NCBI GenBank assembly: GCA_023134755.1
Contig: JAGLUM010000065.1
Coordinates: forward strand, 1-14,584
Reading direction: 5' to 3'
Source: Fidelibacterota bacterium
GTDB taxonomy: Bacteria > Fidelibacterota > Fidelibacteria > Fidelibacterales > Fidelibacteraceae
DNA: 14,584 nt
Shown: one piece after another, positions 10,901-14,584 of the stretch
How positions within the stretch are numbered: the stretch's first letter is position 1
Layout of the letters: every line of letters begins with the position of its first letter
Notes under the pieces: model-generated
Databases searched by the model: none
The model's input: the letters and a program-made list of their open reading frames with translations, nothing else
What the model was told of the DNA's origin: nothing
Position numbers and translations under genes: made by a program

Positions 10901-11720
10901 CACCAATTAACTTGCTGTCTAATACTACCCGTTTATCTTCACCGGTACCGGCTTCCAGAAAAACTTCCCCGGATTTTTTATCAATAACAGGAGTTACAAC
11001 AACTCGTTCTTCAAGATCCCCACTAAGCGGCAGGGTTTCCAGTATATCAAACTGCTGGAAAATTTCATAATCGGTTTTGAATCCAATGGCTCTAAGAAAA
11101 ATGGTAACAGGAAATTTTTTACGCCGATCAATAGTGACATAAATTGCATCAAAAATATCTGTGGTTAAATCAACCCATGAGCCGCGCATCGGAATAATAC
11201 GGGCGTTGTAAAGCACGGTGCCATTAGGGTGCCGTGCATCATTAAAGAAGACACCCGGAGAGCGTTGTAGCTGGCTAACAATAATTCTTTCAGCACCATT
11301 AATAATAAAGGTGCCTCGAGGCGTCATAAACGGGATGTTTCCAAAGAATACATCCTGTTCAATGGTGCCGGCTAATGCTCCGGTATCTGAATCTTCTTCA
11401 GCCACTTTTAGTACAAGTCGAGCCTTCAGAGGAACGGAATAAGTAATACCGCGTTCCACACATTCTTGCTCTTCATACCGCGGTTTCCCAATTAAATAAT
11501 TTTTATACTCAAGTACAAATGTGTTATGAGTATCCTCAATTGGGAAAATGGATCGAAAAGCATTTTCAAGACCGAGATCCTGACGTTTGCCTGGACGAAC
11601 TTTTGTCTGCAAAAAGTTTTCAAAAGAACTCAACTGTACATTCAGAAGGTCCGGCGTATCTAGAACATGTTTGATCTTCGAAAACGATGTTCGCTTGATC
11701 TTTCTTTTTATACTTGCCAA
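7905..11720 (-). CDS. rpoB: DNA-directed RNA polymerase subunit beta
   Basis: Beta (1271 residues; E. coli has 1342) forms the other pincer of RNA polymerase. The rifampicin pocket lies at 468-494: Gln474, Asp477, His487, Arg490 and Ser492 match the sensitive-type E. coli residues 513, 516, 526, 529 and 531, while E. coli Leu511 is Met472 here. Further on are GRLCPIETPEGPNIGLI (517-533), GYNYEDAIILSER (778-790), GDKMAGRHGNKG (1048-1059) with active-site Lys1050 and Lys1058, KMHARSTG (1173-1180) with His1175, and the C-terminal FGGQRFGEMEVWALEAYGA. A charged, probably coiled-coil stretch of about 120 residues (905-1025) lies before the flap-proximal GDDMQPGVLKLAKVY. E. coli's extra segment after MAAKGIG is missing. 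The start is TTG, set by GGGAGG 8 nt upstream. It follows rplL after 99 nt and precedes rpoC by 24 nt. Confidence 0.98.
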   Translation of the reverse strand: MASIKRKIKRTSFSKIKHVLDTPDLLNVQLSSFENFLQTKVRPGKRQDLGLENAFRSIFPIEDTHNTFVLEYKNYLIGKPRYEEQECVERGITYSVPLKARLVLKVAEEDSDTGALAGTIEQDVFFGNIPFMTPRGTFIINGAERIIVSQLQRSPGVFFNDARHPNGTVLYNARIIPMRGSWVDLTTDIFDAIYVTIDRRKKFPVTIFLRAIGFKTDYEIFQQFDILETLPLSGDLEERVVVTPVIDKKSGEVFLEAGTGEDKRVVLDSKLIGELKKKKVKQIEVIGADREIDFKLLANSIRRERDKVGIIDEDDREPTIEDALVYLYQNLRNGEPPNIETAQKFFEKLFFSPKKYDLGQVGRYRMNKKFNLNIPLDNTVIAPEDFVMMVKQLISMRRGEKASDDIDHLGNRRVKTVGEQLGNQFSLAFTRMSRTIRDRMNIHNAENLTPQGLINSRILTSVINTFFGTSQMSQFMDQTNPLAELTHKRRLSALGPGGLTRERAGFEVRDVHYTHYGRLCPIETPEGPNIGLISSLANYAIVNRLGFIETPYRKVTHYKGNTKVSNTINYLSADDEDRNIIAQANAPLTTKNEFENDHIRCRHQADYPVVNPEGINYMDVSPIQMVSAAASLIPFLEHDDANRALMGSNMQRQSVPLLTPQAPLVGTGMEPIVARDSRAVVTSPIDAIVEYVDARKIVLRPLKDFDADVSLDENEGRVVYKLKKFQRTNQDTSINQRAIVRKGNKVKAGEPIADGTSTDQGELALGRNVLVAFMPWRGYNYEDAIILSERLVKEDIFTSIHVKEVDLEVRDTKRGSEELTREIPNVSEEATKNIDLNGLIRVGAPVKHGNIVIGKVTPKGETDPTPEEKLLRAIFGEKAGDVKDASKRADPSTNGVVIDTRLFEHKGKESRRDEKEKIQKLEQQLIERIHILRLKFIDKLQNLIQDQPCMGIHDKGGNIIHNKRKTWNWEFFETCDFNHIDMEKAWIENENVFERVTKLVENYQNISEGIIEDMKNEQFKVRAGDDMQPGVLKLAKVYIASKRKVSIGDKMAGRHGNKGVVSTIIPEEDMPFLPDGTPVDIVLNPLGVPSRMNLGQLYETMLGWAAEELGIHFETPVFDGATYNDISALMIKANLPENGKSNLYDGRTGEKIDSPVTCGYIYMMKLAHMIEDKMHARSTGPYSLITQQPLGGKAQFGGQRFGEMEVWALEAYGAAHTLQEILTVKSDDVDGRTRVYNAIVKGENLPEFGTPESFNVLLKELEGLGIEMDLI

Positions 11721-11728
11721 GAGATAGT

Positions 11729-11734
11729 CCTCCC
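11729..11734 (-). promoter_or_regulatory. Ribosome binding site fixing the TTG start of rpoB
   Basis: GGGAGG on the minus strand ends 8 nt before the TTG at 11720. The protein read from there, MASIKRKIKRTSF, fits the beta N-terminus. The spacing is the same as at rpoC. Confidence 0.8.
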
Positions 11735-11749
11735 TTGTATTTTTTTTTT

Positions 11750-11785
11750 AAAACAAACTAAGAGCCATCGTTATGTTGACGACTC
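11750..11785 (-). promoter_or_regulatory. Possible attenuator hairpin between rplL and rpoB
   Basis: In the 99-nt rplL-rpoB gap, minus-strand GAGTCGT (11779-11785) can pair with ATGGCTC (11762-11768): 7 bp with two G-U wobbles and a 10-nt loop. It is followed by TTAGTTTGTTTT (11761-11750), a broken U tract. This looks like a weak, leaky terminator. E. coli has a partial attenuator at the same position that lowers rpoBC expression below that of the ribosomal proteins, which makes a similar role plausible. Stability was judged by eye. Confidence 0.35.
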
Positions 11786-11819
11786 ATTTTAAACTCTCTG
11801 AGCGTTACTTGTACAACCA

Positions 11820-12197
11820 TTATTTTAGTTCTACTGTTGCTCCGACTTCTTCAAGTTTTGTTTTAATTTCTTCTGCGCTATCTTTAGGTAAAGCTTCTTT
11901 TACAGCAACAGGTGCGCTTTCAACCAAATCTTTGGCTTCTTTTAAGCCTAAGCCGGTTAATTCGCGAACGACTTTGATGACATTGATCTTTCTTTCGCCA
12001 TAGCTCTGAAGCATGACATTAAATTCAGTTTTTTCTTCAGCGACTGCTGCTGCGCCTGCAGGAGCAGCTGCTACAGCAACGGGTGCAGCTGCAGTGACGC
12101 CAAATTTTTCTTCGATCTCTTTAATCAATTCTGAGATTTCCAGCATGTTTGCTGTCTCTAAGTATCCTAATACATCGACTCGTTTAATGTCGGCCAT
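11820..12197 (-). CDS. rplL: 50S ribosomal protein L7/L12 (bL12)
   Basis: L12 (125 residues) is the multicopy stalk protein that recruits and stimulates translational GTPases such as the EF-G and EF-Tu encoded downstream. The layout is standard. An N-terminal dimerisation and L10-binding helix pair spans about 1-33. An Ala/Pro/Val-rich flexible hinge spans about 34-54. The globular C-terminal domain (55-125) carries [35 protein letters not shown], whose [19 protein letters not shown] helices form the factor-binding face. The ATG start has GGGAGG at 12204-12209, 6 nt upstream, the strongest-looking ribosome binding site in the ribosomal-protein part, in keeping with the higher copy number of L12 than L10. 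It lies 40 nt after rplJ and 99 nt before rpoB. Confidence 0.98.
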   Translation of the reverse strand: MADIKRVDVLGYLETANMLEISELIKEIEEKFGVTAAAPVAVAAAPAGAAAVAEEKTEFNVMLQSYGERKINVIKVVRELTGLGLKEAKDLVESAPVAVKEALPKDSAEEIKTKLEEVGATVELK

Positions 12198-12237
12198 TTT
12201 AATCCTCCCTTAAATTCTATGAGGTTTATTGTTAATA

Positions 12238-12762
12238 TTATTGTTTTATTTTTTCTAATGGTTTTAATACACTCAGTAAATCGCGCATTGGGGACTGCAG
12301 ACAACCCAATATCTGTTGCATCGGAGATTGCAGCATGCCCAACAATGTGCTCATTAACACGTCGGCAGAAGGAAGTTTTGCGATTTGAACAACTTTTTCC
12401 TTTCCACACATTTCGCCCTCAAAAATCAAAGCTTTAACATCTGGTTTATTGAGGTCTTTCGTCTTTTTCTGGAATTCAATTAAGATCCTTGCTGGTGTAA
12501 CAGGGTCATTGCTATAGACCAAAGCAGTTGAACCGGTGAGAAAATCACTTTTTTCAACATCATATCCTGCATCTTTCAGGGCACGCAAGATTAAGGTGTT
12601 TTTTACAACCTGCATACTTACGTTGTTTTCAAACAACTCAGAACGCAATTCATTCACCTGTTCAACATTCAATCCAAGGTAATCAGAAAAATAAACGGCA
12701 CTTGCGTTTTTGATCTTTTCACTAATTTCCTTAACTACTTCATTTTTTTTCGAGGCTTGCAT
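12238..12762 (-). CDS. rplJ: 50S ribosomal protein L10 (uL10)
   Basis: L10 (174 residues; E. coli has 165) anchors L12 dimers to the 23S rRNA at the base of the GTPase stalk. The N-terminal RNA-binding domain includes SAVYFSDYLGLNVEQVNELR (21-40) and VVKNTLILRAL (52-62). The region after LPS (130-132) is the L12-binding helix and is long: 42 residues, against about 34 in E. coli. It reads as three 11-residue segments, LLGMLQSPMQQ (140-150), ILGCLQSPMRD (151-161) and LLSVLKPLEKI (162-172). This suggests three L12 dimers rather than two. The ATG start lies 8 nt after TAGGAG, whose TAG is the rplA stop codon, so translation is probably coupled to rplA. There is no room before it for a classical L10 mRNA leader. 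Confidence 0.97.
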   Translation of the reverse strand: MQASKKNEVVKEISEKIKNASAVYFSDYLGLNVEQVNELRSELFENNVSMQVVKNTLILRALKDAGYDVEKSDFLTGSTALVYSNDPVTPARILIEFQKKTKDLNKPDVKALIFEGEMCGKEKVVQIAKLPSADVLMSTLLGMLQSPMQQILGCLQSPMRDLLSVLKPLEKIKQ

Positions 12763-12770
12763 GAACCAAT

Positions 12771-12776
12771 CTCCTA
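12771..12776 (-). promoter_or_regulatory. rplJ ribosome binding site overlapping the rplA stop codon
   Basis: TAGGAG on the minus strand contains the rplA stop TAG (12774-12776) and ends 8 nt before the rplJ ATG. Ribosomes finishing L1 would sit on this site, an arrangement expected to couple L10 synthesis to L1 synthesis. Confidence 0.75.
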
Positions 12777-13466
12777 AGCTAATGCAGATTGTTTATCAAC
12801 TTTAATTCCGGGACCCTGTGATGATGAAAGTGTTATCTTTTGGAGGTAGGTCCCTTTCAGTGTCGTCGGTTTCAATTTCATTATGGTAGACATCATGCCT
12901 TTTACATTATCAGCAATCTGTTCAGCCGAGAATGATGCTTTTCCGATAACAACGTGAAGGATACCGTATTTATCTACACGAAAGCTGATCTTTCCAGCTT
13001 TTGCTTCTTTAACAGCTTGTGTAACATCGTTGGTTACTGTACCTGTCTTCGGATTTGGCATTAATCCCCGCGTTCCCAAAGCACGTCCCAGTTTTCCAAC
13101 ATGTCGCATTACATCGGGTGTTGCAATACACACGTCAAACTCAAACCATCCGCCTTCGATCTGCTTTATATAATCTTCTAATCCAGCGTAATCGGCACCA
13201 GCTTCTTCAGCTGCTTTTACCTTTTCGCCCTGCGTTAAAACCAATACACGAACTTTTTTGCCTGTACCATGTGGAAGAATTACCGTTCCACGAATATTCT
13301 GATCTGAATAGCGCGGATCAACACCTAAGTTCAGTGTCAATTCGATAGATTCGTCGAATTTGGCATTTGCGGCTTTTTTTAATAATTCGATGCTTTCAAG
13401 AAGTGGGTATTCGAGTGTCTTGTTAACAAGCTTAAAATTTGCCGAATATCGCCTACTATGCTTCAT
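12774..13466 (-). CDS. rplA: 50S ribosomal protein L1 (uL1)
   Basis: L1 (230 residues, typical) forms the mobile L1 stalk that moves deacylated tRNA out of the E site, and in many bacteria it also represses its own mRNA. Seen are [17 protein letters not shown] (37-53), [20 protein letters not shown] (58-77) and the conserved RNA-binding stretch [19 protein letters not shown]. Domain II occupies the middle (about 70-160), and domain I is built from both ends. The ATG start has GGAGG at 13476-13480, 9 nt upstream. It lies 16 nt after rplK, and its TAG stop forms part of the rplJ ribosome binding site. No L1 operator hairpin of the classical kind could be recognised ahead of rplK. Confidence 0.98.
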   Translation of the reverse strand: MKHSRRYSANFKLVNKTLEYPLLESIELLKKAANAKFDESIELTLNLGVDPRYSDQNIRGTVILPHGTGKKVRVLVLTQGEKVKAAEEAGADYAGLEDYIKQIEGGWFEFDVCIATPDVMRHVGKLGRALGTRGLMPNPKTGTVTNDVTQAVKEAKAGKISFRVDKYGILHVVIGKASFSAEQIADNVKGMMSTIMKLKPTTLKGTYLQKITLSSSQGPGIKVDKQSALA

Positions 13467-13482
13467 TAATTCTTGCCTCCAA

Positions 13483-13908
13483 TTAACCTTCTACCGTTAA
13501 TCCCATACTCCGTGCGGTTCCGGCGATCATGCGCATCGCTTGTTCCACGGTATGAGCGTTTAAATCTTTCATTTTTAATTTGGCAATTTCTTCAAGATCT
13601 TTGGATGTCACAGTTCCAACCTTTTCTTTGTTGGGTACAGGGGATCCCTTGTCAATCTTGGCTGCTTTTTTTAATAATATGGCAGCTGGCGGCGTTTTCG
13701 TTATAAATGAAAACGAACGGTCTGCATACACCGTAATCACGACAGGAATAATCAAGCCCATCTTATCCTGAGTTTTTGCATTGTACGCCTTGCAGAATTC
13801 CATAATATTCACACCGTGCTGACCAAGGGCCGGACCTACGGGAGGTGATGGATTTGCCTTCCCTGCAGGAAGCTGTAACTTGATAATTGCTTCTATTTTC
13901 TTTGCCAT
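13483..13908 (-). CDS. rplK: 50S ribosomal protein L11 (uL11)
   Basis: L11 (141 residues, the standard length) binds the GTPase-associated region of 23S rRNA next to L10. It is the site where thiostrepton acts and is needed for RelA activation during starvation. The N-terminal domain carries [21 protein letters not shown] (10-30), including the proline-rich linker that moves during factor binding. The C-terminal RNA-binding domain carries [14 protein letters not shown] (70-83) and ends with [20 protein letters not shown]. The ATG start gives the exact family N-terminus MAKKIEA. Its ribosome binding site is weak (AGG at 13918-13920, 9 nt upstream) and lies inside a small predicted hairpin. It follows nusG by 35 nt and precedes rplA by 16 nt. 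Confidence 0.98.
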   Translation of the reverse strand: MAKKIEAIIKLQLPAGKANPSPPVGPALGQHGVNIMEFCKAYNAKTQDKMGLIIPVVITVYADRSFSFITKTPPAAILLKKAAKIDKGSPVPNKEKVGTVTSKDLEEIAKLKMKDLNAHTVEQAMRMIAGTARSMGLTVEG

Positions 13909-13917
13909 AATTTTCTT

Positions 13918-13931
13918 ACCTGTTTTTAGGT
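13918..13931 (-). promoter_or_regulatory. Small hairpin enclosing the rplK ribosome binding site
   Basis: Minus-strand ACCT (13928-13931), a 6-nt loop and AGGT (13918-13921) form a perfect 4-bp stem in the 35-nt nusG-rplK gap. The AGG in the 3' arm is the only Shine-Dalgarno-like sequence before rplK. The stem is short, so it may only mildly limit translation, or be chance. Confidence 0.3.
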
Positions 13932-13943
13932 TTAATCATTTAT

Positions 13944-14471
13944 TTATTTTTCTTTTTCTAACTGGAGATAATCCAGCTCCACAGGTGTTGAACGTCCAAA
14001 AATACTGACCATAACTTTAACTTTGCGTTTTTCTTCATTGACTTCTTCAACAATACCGGAGAAATCAACAAAGGGACCGTCAACCACTTTAACTGGATCA
14101 CCTATCTGGAACGGAGTTCCCATAACTTCACGACCGTCTTTCTTTTCGACTTCGCCAAGGATACGGGCAATCTCTTTTTCTGTTAATGCCTGTGGAATAC
14201 CATTTGAACCGACAAAACTGATAACACCGGATATATTTTCAACAAAATATTTTGTTTCCGCTGTCATTTCAATCTTGATCATAATATAACCGGGATAAAA
14301 TACTTTCACACGGGTGCGTTTTTTGCCATCCCGCATTTCAACGACATTTTCAGTGGGAACCAAGACATTTTCTATGTATTCAGACAACCCTGATTGCTCC
14401 GCCTCATACATGATGCGTTCTGCTACTAGTCGCTCTTTTCCTGATAATGCTTTTAAGGTATACCATTTCAT
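13944..14471 (-). CDS. nusG: Transcription termination/antitermination factor NusG
   Basis: NusG (175 residues) binds the RNA polymerase clamp, reduces pausing, and links polymerase to Rho or to ribosomal protein S10. The N-terminal NGN domain (about 1-105) includes MKWYTLKALSGKE, VLVPTENV (37-44) and the typical FYPGYIMIKIEM (58-69). The C-terminal KOW domain (about 120-172) includes FQIGDPVKVVDGPFVDFSGIVEEV. I chose the ATG at 14471, which gives the family N-terminus and a 4-nt gap to the secE stop. The frame also opens from a TTG at 14489 (6 extra residues, SGYNT before MKWY), but that start would overlap secE by 14 nt and lacks a good ribosome binding site. The chosen ATG itself has only a weak GAGTGG at 14482-14487, so it may depend on coupling to secE. 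Confidence 0.97.
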   Translation of the reverse strand: MKWYTLKALSGKERLVAERIMYEAEQSGLSEYIENVLVPTENVVEMRDGKKRTRVKVFYPGYIMIKIEMTAETKYFVENISGVISFVGSNGIPQALTEKEIARILGEVEKKDGREVMGTPFQIGDPVKVVDGPFVDFSGIVEEVNEEKRKVKVMVSIFGRSTPVELDYLQLEKEK

Positions 14472-14475
14472 TGTA

Positions 14476-14584
14476 TTATAACCACTCAATTAACTTTCTA
14501 ACCAGGGTGCCAACACCAAAATCGACCAACGCGATATAGGTGGCAATGACAGCAGAAAATATTAACACTACGCCGGTTGAAGAT
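14476..14584 (-). CDS. secE: Preprotein translocase subunit SecE, C-terminal end (cut by window edge)
   Basis: Only the last 35 codons and the TAA stop are in the window. They read SSTGVVLIFSAVIATYIALV followed by DFGVGTLVRKLIEWL. That is one hydrophobic membrane segment of about 18 residues and then a short amphipathic end. This matches the C-terminal transmembrane helix and LID-x-x-L-type tail of SecE, the small inner-membrane subunit that clamps SecY in the protein-export channel. The assignment rests on this pattern plus position: secE directly before nusG-rplK is one of the most conserved gene orders in bacteria. The stop codon lies 4 nt before the nusG ATG, so the two are almost certainly co-transcribed. 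No other small membrane protein is usual here. Confidence 0.9.
   Translation of the reverse strand, partial: SSTGVVLIFSAVIATYIALVDFGVGTLVRKLIEWL

Noticed and set aside
3588..11720. Possible intein or split in rpoB or rpoC
   Set aside because: Both frames are continuous through all conserved motifs; the extra length in beta' is the expected trigger-loop insertion and that in beta a charged coiled-coil-like region also found in relatives.
14472..14489. Alternative TTG start of nusG adding six residues
   Set aside because: It would overlap the secE end and lacks a good ribosome binding site; the ATG at 14471 gives the usual MKWY start.
1..14584. A hidden new system, mobile element or CRISPR array
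   Set aside because: Nearly every base is accounted for by conserved housekeeping genes and short spacers; no repeats with regular spacers, terminal inverted repeats or foreign genes were seen.

Overview
The window holds the bacterial transcription/translation core cluster. Every real gene lies on the minus strand, so transcription runs from high to low coordinates: secE (3' end only), nusG, rplK, rplA, rplJ, rplL, rpoB, rpoC, then a terminator and a promoter region, then rpsL, rpsG, fusA and tuf (5' end only). All complete reading frames are intact and close to the usual family lengths. I see no mobile element, CRISPR array, tRNA or rRNA, intein or frameshift.

Organism: the beta and beta' sequences read like the Bacteroidota/Chlorobiota-Ignavibacteria/Calditrichota/Marinimicrobia (FCB) assemblage. 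Beta' has an FCB-like N-terminus and a large insertion in its trigger loop. However, almost every gene has a clear Shine-Dalgarno sequence (GGAG, AGGAGG, GGGAGG), and fusA is followed directly by tuf. Both are unlike typical Bacteroidota and suggest another branch such as Calditrichota, Marinimicrobia or Ignavibacteria. This is judged from memory of the families; an rpoB/rpoC tree would settle it. The base composition leans to AT.

Layout: 14584-7905 carries secE-nusG-rplKAJL-rpoB, and rpoC continues to 3588. Gaps are mostly 4-40 nt. The exception is 99 nt between rplL and rpoB, which contains a possible weak attenuator hairpin. A strong intrinsic terminator at 3535-3560 ends this unit. The 338-nt gap 3250-3587 then holds the terminator, two candidate promoters, a run of phased A-tracts and a pair of direct repeats. 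The str-type unit rpsL-rpsG-fusA-tuf (3249 to below 1) follows with gaps of 17, 17 and 21 nt.

Together the genes supply a protein-export subunit (SecE), the elongation factor that links polymerase to ribosome (NusG), the L1 stalk and the L11/L10/L12 GTPase-associated stalk of the 50S subunit, the two large RNA polymerase subunits, two 30S proteins, and the elongation factors EF-G and EF-Tu that work on that stalk.

I found no undescribed system. The points worth a second look are small: TTG starts on both rpoB and rpoC, an L10 C-terminal helix with three 11-residue segments (predicting three L12 dimers), phased A-tracts before rpsL, and intergenic gaps too short for the classical L10 and S7 mRNA operators.
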